Below are positions 1-8,452 of a DNA stretch of 62,579 nt, piece by piece. The DNA lies in assembly GCF_001939735.1 (NCBI RefSeq), contig NZ_MJIL01000094.1, positions 1 to 62,579 on the forward strand. Direction: 5' to 3'. The notes beneath the pieces are model-generated. The model did not search any database. It was not told the DNA's origin and saw only the letters and a list, made by a program, of their open reading frames with translations. Made by a program: the position numbers and the translations under genes. Each line of letters opens with the position of its first letter. The first letter of the stretch is position 1. Source of the stretch: Photobacterium proteolyticum. Its GTDB lineage: Bacteria > Pseudomonadota > Gammaproteobacteria > Enterobacterales > Vibrionaceae.

Positions 1-108
1 TTATCGCTGGCATTCATGTTAATGTGGCTACCGATGTATTGTTGAACGCGAAATGTACAGCAAAGATCAACACGCCCTAGCAACTGGTAGTTTTACGCTC
101 AATTTTTT

Positions 109-124
109 TGTGGCTTAGATCACA
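109..124. promoter_or_regulatory. CRP-like site upstream of yohJ
   Basis: TGTGGCTTAGATCACA matches the CRP consensus TGTGA-N6-TCACA at 9 of 10 positions. A possible -10 (TATGAT) lies at 134-139, just before yohJ. The spacing does not match a standard class II arrangement if that -10 is used, so activation or repression cannot be decided. Confidence 0.5.
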
Positions 125-170
125 TTTGTTTTGTATGATAAATGAGTCTCTTCGTTAGGAATCAAGGCTC

Positions 171-509
171 ATGGCATATCTACGTTCCTTTTCTGTCATT
201 CTCATTTGTCTGTTTATCGGCAAGGCGATACAGCACCTTACCCAGCTGGCCATTCCCGGTAGCATCATCGGCATGTTGCTTCTTTTCATCGTGCTCTCTA
301 TGGGTCTCATCCCTTCAAGCTGGGCGAAAGAAGGCTGCCATCTGCTCATTCGTCATATGGCCCTGCTCTTCGTTCCCGTTGGTGTCGGCCTGATGAACTA
401 CCTTGATTTACTCACTGCGAATACCTTACCGATTTTACTCAGCACCATTGGCAGCAGCCTGATTGTTTTTCTGGTTATTGGCGTGGCGACTCACTACAAG
501 GAAAAATAA
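171..509 (+). CDS. yohJ: CidA/LrgA family inner-membrane protein YohJ
   Basis: This 112-residue protein belongs to the LrgA/CidA holin-like family (UPF0299). It has about four hydrophobic segments spanning most of its length. Such proteins work with an LrgB/CidB partner and are linked to murein hydrolase control and to transport of pyruvate or other small metabolites; the exact role in Gram-negatives is unsettled. The stop codon overlaps the start of the next gene (ATGA-type overlap at 509), so the two are translationally coupled. The order yohJ-yohK-cdd is the same as in Escherichia coli. A CRP-like site lies upstream. Confidence 0.88.
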   Translation: MAYLRSFSVILICLFIGKAIQHLTQLAIPGSIIGMLLLFIVLSMGLIPSSWAKEGCHLLIRHMALLFVPVGVGLMNYLDLLTANTLPILLSTIGSSLIVFLVIGVATHYKEK

Positions 510-1189
510 TGATCTGGTTGGCTACAACATTAATTGTTTTCTATCTTGCCCGGTATATTTCAAAGTACATTCAACACCCTATCGTTAACCCACTGTTGAT
601 CTGCCTGCTTATCATTATTCCTCTGCTGGTATGGTTGAACGTGCCATATGAGACCTATTTTGAACAAAACAAATGGCTGAACGCGCTGCTCGAGCCTGCT
701 GTCGTCGCACTGGCGTTTCCCCTCTATGAACAGCTGTCTCAAATCAGACAAAAATGGAAAGTCATCTTCACCGCGTGTCTGGCTGGCAGTGTGCTGTCGA
801 TGCTAACCGGAGCTGGCATTGCTCTGTCGCTTGGTGCCGACCCTCAGCTAACGGCAAGCATTTTGCCTAAATCTGTTACAACACCTATCGCAATGGCGGT
901 TTCTGAGCAGATTGGCGGTGTTCCGGCGATTGCGGCCATCATGGTGATTATTGCGGGTTTGTTCGGTGCGGTATTAGGTTACCCGCTATTTCGGTTAGTG
1001 GGCATTGAAGCCCCTATCGCCAAAGGACTAACGATGGGGACAGTATCCCATGCCCTTGGCACGGCAAAAGCTGCGGAAGAAAACTATCAGGATGGCGCAT
1101 TCAGTTCACTGGCGCTTGTGATCTGCGGGGTAATGACATCTATCCTTGCACCGGCTATTTTTCCACTAATCTTAAAGTTATTCAGCTAG
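509..1189 (+). CDS. yohK: LrgB/CidB family membrane protein YohK
   Basis: The 226-residue product is the LrgB-type partner of YohJ, with six or more hydrophobic helices. The family-typical segment around residues 115-140 contains LPKSVTTPIAMAVSEQIGG, and a second conserved stretch near 175-190 reads TMGTVSHALGTAKA. Length is normal for the family. The start overlaps the yohJ stop by one base. It probably forms a heteromeric membrane complex with YohJ; the transported molecule, if any, cannot be read from sequence. Confidence 0.9.
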   Translation: MIWLATTLIVFYLARYISKYIQHPIVNPLLICLLIIIPLLVWLNVPYETYFEQNKWLNALLEPAVVALAFPLYEQLSQIRQKWKVIFTACLAGSVLSMLTGAGIALSLGADPQLTASILPKSVTTPIAMAVSEQIGGVPAIAAIMVIIAGLFGAVLGYPLFRLVGIEAPIAKGLTMGTVSHALGTAKAAEENYQDGAFSSLALVICGVMTSILAPAIFPLILKLFS

Positions 1190-1271
1190 GACATTAGTAT
1201 TCACAATATATGCAGGTAATCGAATACATAGTTAACTTGTTGATAAATAAAGGCGCGAAAATTAAAATCTG

Positions 1272-1363
1272 TGTGACACCACTCTCATTTATGTAATGCG
1301 TGTAACGGTGATTAGGTATCTGTGACAAAGATCACACATGAAATTAATCACTGCGCCTACAAT
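1272..1363 (+). promoter_or_regulatory. cdd promoter with tandem CRP sites (CytR-type)
   Basis: A perfect CRP site TGTGACAAAGATCACA lies at 1321-1336. A second near-perfect one (TGTGA-N6-TCTCA) lies at 1272-1287, 49 bp upstream. A -10 candidate TACAAT lies at 1358-1363, which puts the first site near -41.5. Two CRP sites about 50 bp apart are the hallmark of CytR-controlled nucleoside-salvage promoters; the segment between them (AATGCGTGTAAC, 1294-1305) could hold CytR half-sites, but that is weaker. Confidence 0.75.
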
Positions 1364-1394
1364 GTTTCTCCATACACAATACGGAGTAACACTC

Positions 1395-2282
1395 ATGCAT
1401 ACTAAAGTGATGGATGCTTTAGGCACTTTACCCTCTGATCTGGCGACTGCAATTAAGCCTGTTTTAGAAGATGCAAACTTTGATGCAACTTTGAGCCCAG
1501 AAGTATTCGAACAGCTGCTCGCTAAGACACAGATGACGGACAGTGAACTGCGTGTTGCTCTGCTTCCTCTTGCTGCTGCCTATTCCGTTGCTCCGATTTC
1601 CAACTTCTTCGTCGGTGCTATTGTGCGCGGTGAGTCTGGTCGCCTTTACTTTGGCGCTAACATGGAATTCGTCGGTGCTTCTCTGTCGCAAACCATTCAC
1701 GCCGAACAGTCTGCAATCAGCCATGCCTGGGTGAAGGGTGAAAGAGGAATTTCTGATATCACCATTAACTACAGCCCTTGCGGCCACTGCCGCCAGTTTA
1801 TGAATGAGCTGACCACAGCACAGAGCCTGGTTGTCCAGCTACCTGAACGCGCAGCGAAAAAGCTTCAGGAATACTTGCCTGAGTCATTCGGTCCAGCTGA
1901 TCTGAACATTACCGATGCCCTGTTGGCGAACGTTGACCACGGCTTGAAAACCGATGCAACCGAAGCACTGATTAAAGAAGCATGTGCGGCGGCCAACGGC
2001 TCTCACGCGCCATACACCAACAACTTCAGTGGTGTTGCTCTAAAAGCCAAAGACGGTAAAACCTTCATTGGTAAGTATGCCGAGAACGCAGCGTTCAACC
2101 CAAGCCTGCCACCACTTCAGGTTGCACTGGTTAACATGAACATGGCTGGCTACCCGCTTTCAGACATTGAAGAAGCTGCACTGGTTGAAAAATCAGACAG
2201 CACTATCAGCCACCTGGCAGATACCCAAAACACCCTGGAAGCGCTGAACCCAGATGTCCCTCTTACTTATGTAGCGGCTTAA
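1395..2282 (+). CDS. cdd: cytidine deaminase
   Basis: It deaminates cytidine and deoxycytidine to uridine and deoxyuridine in pyrimidine salvage, as a zinc-dependent cytosolic homodimer. Counted from the chosen start the protein has 295 residues, and the zinc and catalytic residues fall at H102, E104, C129 and C132 in HAEQ and PCGHC, the same numbers as in the E. coli enzyme. An upstream in-frame ATG at 1338 is rejected because it lies upstream of the inferred transcription start and has no ribosome binding site; GGAG at 1382-1385 precedes the ATG at 1395. The C-terminal half is the degenerate second deaminase domain of the long enzyme class. Confidence 0.95.
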   Translation: MHTKVMDALGTLPSDLATAIKPVLEDANFDATLSPEVFEQLLAKTQMTDSELRVALLPLAAAYSVAPISNFFVGAIVRGESGRLYFGANMEFVGASLSQTIHAEQSAISHAWVKGERGISDITINYSPCGHCRQFMNELTTAQSLVVQLPERAAKKLQEYLPESFGPADLNITDALLANVDHGLKTDATEALIKEACAAANGSHAPYTNNFSGVALKAKDGKTFIGKYAENAAFNPSLPPLQVALVNMNMAGYPLSDIEEAALVEKSDSTISHLADTQNTLEALNPDVPLTYVAA

Positions 2283-2309
2283 CAGTAACCCAGCATAATC
2301 TGACTATCC

Positions 2310-2338
2310 AAAAACCGCCGAATGGCGGTTTTTCTTTT
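2310..2338 (+). terminator. cdd terminator
   Basis: A ten-base-pair stem AAAAACCGCC/GGCGGTTTTT with loop GAAT is followed by a T-rich tail. Confidence 0.9.
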
Positions 2339-2413
2339 TAAATCAGTTTCATCCTCTCTTATGCAGGGGTATGATGCCGTAAGATTTTATTACCTGTACT
2401 GATAATATTACCC

Positions 2414-3310
2414 ATGTCTCATCACCACAATCCGCTCCAGGGCGCCAGCTGGATGCTAACCGCAGGGCTTGCATTTGCTATCGTCAACAGCCTGGCTCAG
2501 TACCTGAGTGTCATGCTTCACCTGCCCTCAACCACTGTTGCACTTATTCAATATTTCATTGCCCTTATCGCTATCTTCCCTTGGTTAAGAAGCCTGGGTC
2601 TAAGGCAGGCACTGCAAACCAAACACTTTGGGATGCACTGTTTACGTGTGTTCCTTTCAGTCATTGGTATTCAGCTCTGGCTGTGGGCACTCGCCTATCC
2701 GGTGCCTATCTGGCAGGGTATTGCGCTGCTTATGACCTCGCCATTGTTTGCCACTATCGGTTCTGGGTTATTCCTGAAGGAAAAAGTCGGTATTGCACGC
2801 TGGGCGGCAACATTAGCAGGCTTTGTTGGTGCGATGATCATTCTTGAGCCATGGGCCGACTCGTTCAGTTGGGCAGCGTTACTGCCTGTTGGTGCTGCAT
2901 TCTTCTGGGCTTGCTATTCACTGATGGTGAAAAAGATGTCTGTCGATGATTCGCCAACGACGATGGTTGTCTACCTGCTGATTCTGATCACGCCATTCAA
3001 CCTGTTTCTTGCGGTACCGGACTTCACTATGCCTGCAAGCGGCCTGACATGGGTACTGCTTGCCGGAGCCGGATTGCTGACAGCATTGGCACAATGGTCG
3101 ATTGCCAAAGCCTACGCGGTTGCCGATGCCTCATTCGTTCAGCCGTTTGACCATGCCAAGCTTCCTTTGAACGTACTGGCTGGCTGGGTTGTCTTCGGCT
3201 GGGTACCGCCGGGCCGTCTATGGCTTGGTGCGGCTATCATCATCGCTTCCGTTGCTTTTATTACCCAGTGGGAGAATAAAAAAGCCGTCGTCAACAGTGA
3301 AGCGGCGTAA
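2414..3310 (+). CDS. EamA/DMT-family membrane transporter
   Basis: The 298-residue protein has about ten hydrophobic helices arranged as two repeats, the architecture of drug/metabolite-transporter (EamA) proteins. Family exporters carry amino acids, nucleosides or other small metabolites; no substrate can be assigned here. The N-terminus is histidine-rich (SHHHN). The gene is monocistronic, between the terminator of cdd and its own terminator. A pyrimidine-linked role is suggested only weakly by its neighbour. Confidence 0.85.
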   Translation: MSHHHNPLQGASWMLTAGLAFAIVNSLAQYLSVMLHLPSTTVALIQYFIALIAIFPWLRSLGLRQALQTKHFGMHCLRVFLSVIGIQLWLWALAYPVPIWQGIALLMTSPLFATIGSGLFLKEKVGIARWAATLAGFVGAMIILEPWADSFSWAALLPVGAAFFWACYSLMVKKMSVDDSPTTMVVYLLILITPFNLFLAVPDFTMPASGLTWVLLAGAGLLTALAQWSIAKAYAVADASFVQPFDHAKLPLNVLAGWVVFGWVPPGRLWLGAAIIIASVAFITQWENKKAVVNSEAA

Positions 3311-3321
3311 TCATTCCTGCT

Positions 3322-3355
3322 AAAATCCCCGCTCCGTCGGGGATTTTCTTTTTCT
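3322..3355 (+). terminator. terminator of the EamA transporter gene
   Basis: The stem AAAATCCCCG/CGGGGATTTT with loop CTCCGT is followed by CTTTTTCTT. Confidence 0.9.
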
Positions 3356-3467
3356 TGCTAGCCAATTAGAACAACTGCTGATTATTACGAAGAATCTGAG
3401 TGAGTTACGGTATCTCTTCTATACTTTTCAATCGTACGGAGAAATTTGTTACTCAGAGGAACCTGAT

Positions 3468-4436
3468 ATGAAGCAACTTGGTTTAGCGTCTCTTTTCATT
3501 AGCCTTTTTTCTTTGCTCTTCTCAATCACGGTACGCGCAGAATCATTCATCACCATTGGTACTGGTGGCGTTACAGGTGTGTATTATCCCACTGGCGGCG
3601 CGATTTGCCGTCTGGTCAACAAAGACCGTGACGCTCACGGCATCCGTTGTTCGGTAGAAAGTACCGGCGGGTCAATTTATAACATCAATACAATTCGGGC
3701 CGGTGAGCTTGATCTGGGGATTGCCCAGTCAGACTGGCAATACCACGCCTATAACGGAACCAGCAAATTTACCGACAACGGCCCTTTCAAATCACTTCGT
3801 GCGGTTTTCTCTATTCACCCTGAACCATTTACCGTTGTCGCCAGAGCCGACTCCGGCATTAAAAAGTTCACAGACTTAAAGGGCAAACGCGTTAACATCG
3901 GCAATCCGGGCTCCGGCCAACGAGGAACAATGGAAGTACTGATGAAAGCCCTTGGCTGGACGAATAAAGACTTCGCGCTAGTTTCCGAGTTGAAGGCATC
4001 CGAGCAATCTAAAGCCCTTTGTGACAACAAAATCGATGCGATGATCTATACCGTTGGCCACCCTAGCGGTGCGATCAAGGAAGCCACTACATCCTGTGAC
4101 AGCGTGATTGTCGAGGTGGCAGGGCCTGTGGTCGACAAACTGATTGCCGAGAATGACTTTTATCGTGTAGCAACAGTACCCGGTGGGATGTACAAAGGGT
4201 CAGCCAATGATGTGAAAACCTTTGGTGTCGGGGCCACGTTTGTTTCATCGGCCCAAACAGACAAAGCGTTGATCTATCAGGTCGTCAAATCCGTGTTTAC
4301 CAATTTCGATACCTTCCGCAAGCTTCACCCGGCCTTTGCCAACCTGAAGAAAGAAGAAATGGTCAAAGATGGCTTGTCTGCGCCACTTCATGATGGTGCT
4401 AAGCAGTACTACCAGGAAGCAAAACTCATAAAATAG
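3468..4436 (+). CDS. TAXI-family TRAP transporter solute-binding protein
   Basis: The 322-residue protein begins with a signal peptide of about 24 residues ending in VRAES and is therefore periplasmic. The mature start (FITIGTGGVTGVYYPTGGAICRLVN) is typical of TAXI-type solute receptors, which usually feed a fused DctQM permease and bind glutamate, other dicarboxylates or related acids. A conserved downstream segment reads LKGKRVNIGNPGSGQRG. No TRAP permease gene lies next to it here, so it is an orphan receptor that either uses a permease encoded elsewhere or acts as a sensor. AGAGGAAC precedes the start. Confidence 0.9.
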   Translation: MKQLGLASLFISLFSLLFSITVRAESFITIGTGGVTGVYYPTGGAICRLVNKDRDAHGIRCSVESTGGSIYNINTIRAGELDLGIAQSDWQYHAYNGTSKFTDNGPFKSLRAVFSIHPEPFTVVARADSGIKKFTDLKGKRVNIGNPGSGQRGTMEVLMKALGWTNKDFALVSELKASEQSKALCDNKIDAMIYTVGHPSGAIKEATTSCDSVIVEVAGPVVDKLIAENDFYRVATVPGGMYKGSANDVKTFGVGATFVSSAQTDKALIYQVVKSVFTNFDTFRKLHPAFANLKKEEMVKDGLSAPLHDGAKQYYQEAKLIK

Positions 4437-4534
4437 AGTTAACAGGGTTAGCAATAGAACAACGCTTGTGACGGCGTGACATAATGCAACTTACACACGG
4501 TACCAGCATTCACGGAACAAGCATTAAAAACGAC

Positions 4535-4565
4535 AAAAGGCTGGATACTCCAGCCTTTTTAATTT
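4535..4565. terminator. terminator between convergent genes
   Basis: AAAAGGCTGGA-TAC-TCCAGCCTTTTT is a strong hairpin with T-runs usable from both sides. It lies between the TAXI gene and the convergent outer-membrane protein gene. Confidence 0.85.
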
Positions 4566-4584
4566 TCAGCCAAATCAAATCCAC

Positions 4585-4992
4585 TTAGAAGCGATAGCGA
4601 ACGCCCAGTGCGCCTTCTAGCTCCAGGTCAACATCTTCAACAAAATACAGTGTCGGGCCAACTTCACCGTAGAGTTCAAACTGGCTTACCGGCACCTGGA
4701 ACCCTACTCCTGAACGCACACCCAGTTTGTCATGCTTGTTATCAACATACTGTGCACCAACGAAGGTGTACATGCTATTTAGATCAGGATCATTGACGAG
4801 TGAACCTAAGTTAAACGTCTTGTCTACCGCTACACCAAAATCATCCAGGCCAAGAGAAAATCGAAGATCGTTTGTCTTGTACTGGATACCACTCATCGGG
4901 CTACCAAAAAACACCCCGACGCTTTGTGAAGCGTGTGCAGAAACGGAAAGAGTAAGTGCCAAGCCTAGTAAAACTTTTTTCATCGTAATCAT
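4585..4992 (-). CDS. small outer-membrane-like protein with signal peptide
   Basis: The product has 135 residues, or 132 from the internal ATG at 4983, which begins MKKVLLGLALTLSVSAHAS, a clear signal peptide. The mature part alternates hydrophobic and polar residues and ends in GVRYRF, a C-terminal aromatic signature of outer-membrane beta-barrels. At about 115 mature residues only a small barrel (around eight strands) is possible. I do not recognise a named family. The gene is monocistronic and divergent from purT. Confidence 0.75.
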   Translation of the reverse strand: MITMKKVLLGLALTLSVSAHASQSVGVFFGSPMSGIQYKTNDLRFSLGLDDFGVAVDKTFNLGSLVNDPDLNSMYTFVGAQYVDNKHDKLGVRSGVGFQVPVSQFELYGEVGPTLYFVEDVDLELEGALGVRYRF

Positions 4993-5135
4993 ACTGCCGT
5001 AACGAATAATGGGCTTACGTTAACTAAAAACCTCTCAAGACTCGATAGCCCCAATTCAATCATGACAAAACTTTTACAAAGAAACGTCTAAATACAGACT
5101 CAAACCACAATACAAAAACCAAGTAAAAACAAACA

Positions 5136-5173
5136 ACGCAAACGTTTGCGTGATGATTAAATTCCTGTATGAT
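5136..5173 (+). promoter_or_regulatory. purT promoter with PurR operator
   Basis: ACGCAAACGTTTGCGT at 5136-5151 is a perfect 16-bp palindrome matching the PurR operator. Its right half contains a -35-like TTGCGT (5146-5151), followed after 16 bp by a -10 TATGAT (5168-5173). Repressor binding would therefore block polymerase directly. Confidence 0.88.
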
Positions 5174-5209
5174 CGCGCTCAGTATCAATACTTATCGTAA
5201 GGAAATTCG

Positions 5210-6385
5210 ATGTTAGGTTCAGCGACTCGCACAGATGCAACCCGTGTTCTACTGCTAGGATCCGGCGAACTAGGAAAAGAAGTTGCAATTGAATGTCAGC
5301 GTTTAGGTCTTGAAGTTATCGCTGTTGATCGCTACGCCCATGCCCCGGCGATGCAGGTTGCCCATCGCAGCCATGTTATCGATATGCTCGATAGCGAAGC
5401 GCTCAAACAAGTTATTGCCAAGGAACAGCCTCACTATGTGGTGCCGGAAATCGAAGCAATTGCCACCGATACGCTGGTTGAGCTTGAGGCCGATGGCCTG
5501 AATGTTGTACCAACTGCCAATGCGACCAAGCTCACCATGAACCGCGAAGGCATCCGCCGCCTTGCTGCAGAAACACTGGCTATCCCAACCTCTCCTTATG
5601 AGTTTTCAGATCAGTATGATGATTTCGCCGCATCAGTTGAGCGCATCGGTACACCGTGTGTCGTCAAGCCAATCATGAGCTCTTCCGGCAAGGGGCAGAG
5701 CGTGATCAAAACACCGGCAGACATCGAGTCAGCCTGGCACTATGCACAGGAAGGCGGACGTGCTGGAGCCGGTCGGGTCATCGTCGAAGGCTTTGTCGAA
5801 TTTGACTACGAAATTACCCTGCTGACCGTTCGTGCCATTGATGGCGTGCATTTCTGCGATCCTATCGGTCACCGTCAGGAAGACGGCGACTACCGCGAGT
5901 CTTGGCAGCCACAGCAAATGTCAGCTACCGCTCTTAAGGCCGCTCAGGAAGTTGCCGAAAAAGTAGTGAACGCACTAGGTGGCTATGGTTTATTTGGTGT
6001 TGAGCTATTCGTCAAAGGAGATGAGGTTCTGTTCAGCGAAGTCTCCCCTCGCCCGCATGACACCGGCATGGTCACCCTGATCTCTCAAGATCAATCTGAG
6101 TTCGCCCTGCATGTTCGCGCTTTCCTTGGCTTGCCAATTCACGCTATCACCCACTACGGCCCGTCAGCATCGGCTGTTGTGTTGTCTGAAGGTGTTTCCG
6201 ACAACATCCGGTTTGATAACCTGGCAACTGCACTGGCCCGTCCGCAAACGCAGGTTCGCCTGTTTGCCAAGCCAGAAATTAACGGTCGCCGTCGTTTAGG
6301 CGTTGCCCTGACTCGCCGAGACACTACAGATCAGGCAATCAGCGACGCGGTTGAAACAGCTTCGGATATCAAAGTCGTTTTCTAA
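5210..6385 (+). CDS. purT: formate-dependent phosphoribosylglycinamide formyltransferase
   Basis: PurT makes formyl-GAR from GAR, formate and ATP in step three of purine synthesis, as an alternative to folate-dependent PurN. The 391-residue protein has the expected ATP-grasp layout: an N-terminal nucleotide-like fold with LLLGSGELGKEVAIE (residues 14-28), the central ATP-grasp region with CVVKPIMSSSGKGQS, and the metal-binding segment ELFVKGDEVLFSEVSPRPHDTG cut here at the family core. AAGGAAATTCG precedes the ATG. It stands alone and is controlled by the PurR site upstream. Confidence 0.96.
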   Translation: MLGSATRTDATRVLLLGSGELGKEVAIECQRLGLEVIAVDRYAHAPAMQVAHRSHVIDMLDSEALKQVIAKEQPHYVVPEIEAIATDTLVELEADGLNVVPTANATKLTMNREGIRRLAAETLAIPTSPYEFSDQYDDFAASVERIGTPCVVKPIMSSSGKGQSVIKTPADIESAWHYAQEGGRAGAGRVIVEGFVEFDYEITLLTVRAIDGVHFCDPIGHRQEDGDYRESWQPQQMSATALKAAQEVAEKVVNALGGYGLFGVELFVKGDEVLFSEVSPRPHDTGMVTLISQDQSEFALHVRAFLGLPIHAITHYGPSASAVVLSEGVSDNIRFDNLATALARPQTQVRLFAKPEINGRRRLGVALTRRDTTDQAISDAVETASDIKVVF

Positions 6386-6410
6386 CGAAAATACAAATAC
6401 GTCAAGCATG

Positions 6411-6441
6411 AAAAAAGGAGCCACAGGCTCCTTTTTCTTAT
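6411..6441. terminator. bidirectional terminator between purT and tpm
   Basis: AAAAAAGGAGCC-ACA-GGCTCCTTTTT carries runs of A before and T after the stem, so it can stop transcription from both convergent genes. Confidence 0.9.
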
Positions 6442-6468
6442 TAGTTCAACTGAAAGCAGCCCGAACGA

Positions 6469-7110
6469 TTAGAGTTCGATTAGCCACACTTCTTCAGCAA
6501 AGCGTGACAGTCCACGCTGACGACGCGGGTGTGATTCATCGGCATCATCCCGATCAAGATGGGTGATCTTACAGCCTGCGAACAGCTGTTCGACCTCATT
6601 TTTGGTCACACTGAACGGAGGGCCATCCATTTCTGGCTGCGGATAGTCCAGAGTTACCAGCAAAATACGTCCACCAGCCTTCACCATCGAAAGCAAGTGC
6701 TCTGTATACATTTTGCGCATGTTCTCAGGCATCGCAATCAATGCCGCACGGTCATAAACCACATCGACAGGCTCAACGCGGGTTGCAAAAAAATCACCGC
6801 AATGAATGGTAATTTCATCGAACTCATAGAGCGTCTGACCATTGCCTATCGATGTCACCATCGGTGTATAAAAGTGCTCGGAGAAAAACGCTCGTACCGC
6901 AATATCACTGAGCTCAATGCCGACAACATTATCATGCTTTTCTGCCAGCCACGCCAAATCAACTGATTTGCCGCACATAGGCACCAACACTGTGTCCGAG
7001 CGTGTCGTGTTTAGCGTTGGCCAAAACTTCGTTAGTACAGGGTTGATATCACTTAAATGAAAACCGATACGATTCTCCGCCCAGCGGCTATGCCAAAATT
7101 CTGCATCCAT
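6469..7110 (-). CDS. tpm: thiopurine S-methyltransferase (TPMT family)
   Basis: The 213-residue protein begins MDAEFWHSRWAENRIGFH, the typical start of bacterial TPMT proteins, which are SAM-dependent methyltransferases of about 215 residues. The SAM-binding stretch VLVPMCGKSVDLAWLAEK (about residues 41-58) and VVYDRAALIAMP are present. In bacteria these enzymes act on thiopurines and on selenium or tellurium compounds, giving volatile methylated products and some metalloid resistance. The gene is monocistronic and convergent with purT. Confidence 0.92.
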   Translation of the reverse strand: MDAEFWHSRWAENRIGFHLSDINPVLTKFWPTLNTTRSDTVLVPMCGKSVDLAWLAEKHDNVVGIELSDIAVRAFFSEHFYTPMVTSIGNGQTLYEFDEITIHCGDFFATRVEPVDVVYDRAALIAMPENMRKMYTEHLLSMVKAGGRILLVTLDYPQPEMDGPPFSVTKNEVEQLFAGCKITHLDRDDADESHPRRQRGLSRFAEEVWLIEL

Positions 7111-7395
7111 CTTATTAGAATCTCTTAACTGACTTTATTTACGTTTGTATTTATCTCTATGGCCGCTATCTGACCATAGTTTGTTGCTCTGATCCAGCTT
7201 TCGGTACATACCCGGCTAGCCAGAAATACTAACCGTAAAATATGCGCCTCAGTGGCCTTCTGAGCGCCTCAAACGAATCACAAACAACAATGCGCACAAA
7301 ACACCACCAAATCGCTCTAGAATCAATCACAGCCGCTAATGGAGCTATTATCAATAAGTATTACGGAAAATGACCGATTCTCAGCGTTCAGATGC
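7111..7395. other. intergenic stretch, no gene seen
   Basis: This is the promoter side of tpm. It holds an imperfect inverted repeat (GCGCCTCAG/CTGAGCGC, 7245-7267) of unknown meaning and no supported reading frame. Confidence 0.5.
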
Positions 7396-7421
7396 AAAAA
7401 AGGATGCCGAAGCATCCTTTT
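7396..7421 (-). terminator. terminator of the 97-residue protein gene
   Basis: Read on the minus strand it is AAAAGGATGC-TTCG-GCATCCTTTTTT, a ten-base-pair stem closed by a stable UUCG tetraloop and followed by six T. Confidence 0.85.
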
Positions 7422-7519
7422 CTACTAATCTGGCTTAGACTGCGCTAGGCGAGATTATAAATATGTTCTTCAATTTTTCTTTTATGAGAGTCATTGAACA
7501 AACGATACAAACCGGACAA

Positions 7520-7813
7520 TTAAGAAATTCTGAACAGCTTGATCGAATCACGGCGTACAGTTACACCGCGGAAAGTCACAGGCTCAAGCAACGTCATCAG
7601 CTGCTTAGAGACAAAGAACTTACCACCGTAGCTGCGATCGCCACCACGGTTTACCCAATCTGCAAATTCATCTGCCAAGTTGAACATAGAGTTTCCGACA
7701 AGCAGAACTAGGACTTTAGCGACTTCACTGTCATTCTGTTTATTAAACTCCGCGTCACGAACTTTCTTTCGGTATTCGTCGACAATTCTTTCAAGGCACT
7801 CAAATCTGCTCAT
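7520..7813 (-). CDS. conserved hypothetical small protein
   Basis: The frame is open to 7879, but the extra N-terminus is unlike a soluble protein start. MSRFECLERIVDEYRKKVRD at 7813 gives a 97-residue, mostly alpha-helical, charged protein without signal peptide. Position 7813 is preceded on its strand by a GTGGTGG stretch that may serve as a weak ribosome binding site. I do not recognise a family. It has its own UUCG-loop terminator, which supports a real transcription unit. Confidence 0.6.
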   Translation of the reverse strand: MSRFECLERIVDEYRKKVRDAEFNKQNDSEVAKVLVLLVGNSMFNLADEFADWVNRGGDRSYGGKFFVSKQLMTLLEPVTFRGVTVRRDSIKLFRIS

Positions 7814-7976
7814 ATACACCACCACAAAAAAAGAGGAGCGGATACTACTGCTCAAACCCAATGAAATCAACCCATGCATGGCGATTTAGTGCGATAAAAG
7901 CCATAATTTTTTCATGTTCATAACAACATTCAGCATTCTTGTCATATAAATCACGATTTAGATCATGTTTTCGGCG

Positions 7977-8003
7977 TATACTTGTAGGTATATTATAAAT
8001 ATA
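7977..8003 (+). promoter_or_regulatory. ygbA promoter with NsrR-like palindrome
   Basis: A -10 element TATACT lies at 7977-7982. An AT-rich inverted repeat TATATT-ATA-AATATA lies at 7989-8003, over the expected transcription start. Its core resembles the NsrR motif (half-sites ending TATTT/AAATA), and ygbA is an NsrR target in E. coli. The match is partial, so the assignment is tentative. Confidence 0.4.
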
Positions 8004-8047
8004 TGTTTAGTTTATCTCAGTAAGATTTATGCTGTAGAGAAACCATT

Positions 8048-8452
8048 ATGACCCAAGCAGACCAAACAATTATTCTATTCGGAAGCCTTCAAACCGAATA
8101 TAAAACCATCGAGGCAATGGTTAAAATCTACTGTAAAGATCACCACAACACCGCCGGGATTTGTGATAAATGTGAGGATTTTCTCCAGTATGCCCATACA
8201 CGACTGGATCGATGTCCGTATGGCGAAGAAAAGCCAACATGCCGTCTTTGCCCTATCCATTGTTACAAAACCGACTACAGACAACTGTCACGGGAAATCA
8301 TGCGCTATTCAGGGCCGAGAATGTTATTGAAGCATCCTGTGTTGGCCATACGTCACCTTGTCGCGGAAAAACGACCGATTCCCGACAAACCGGCAGCCAA
8401 TGCGTCCAATCGCCACAAACGTAAGCAAGCAGAAAAAGCAGATAAGCATTAA
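8048..8452 (+). CDS. ygbA: YgbA-family protein linked to nitric oxide stress
   Basis: The 134-residue protein matches the YgbA_NO ('nitrous oxide-stimulated promoter') family. Its core carries six clustered cysteines in CDKCEDF, DRCPYGEEKPTCRLCPIHCYK (about residues 39-75), suited to binding iron, an Fe-S centre or zinc. In E. coli the gene is induced by nitric oxide through NsrR. The C-terminus is basic and low-complexity (NRHKRKQAEKADKH) and probably disordered. The stop overlaps by four bases the end of the convergent lipoprotein gene, so the pair lacks room for a separate terminator. Confidence 0.85.
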   Translation: MTQADQTIILFGSLQTEYKTIEAMVKIYCKDHHNTAGICDKCEDFLQYAHTRLDRCPYGEEKPTCRLCPIHCYKTDYRQLSREIMRYSGPRMLLKHPVLAIRHLVAEKRPIPDKPAANASNRHKRKQAEKADKH

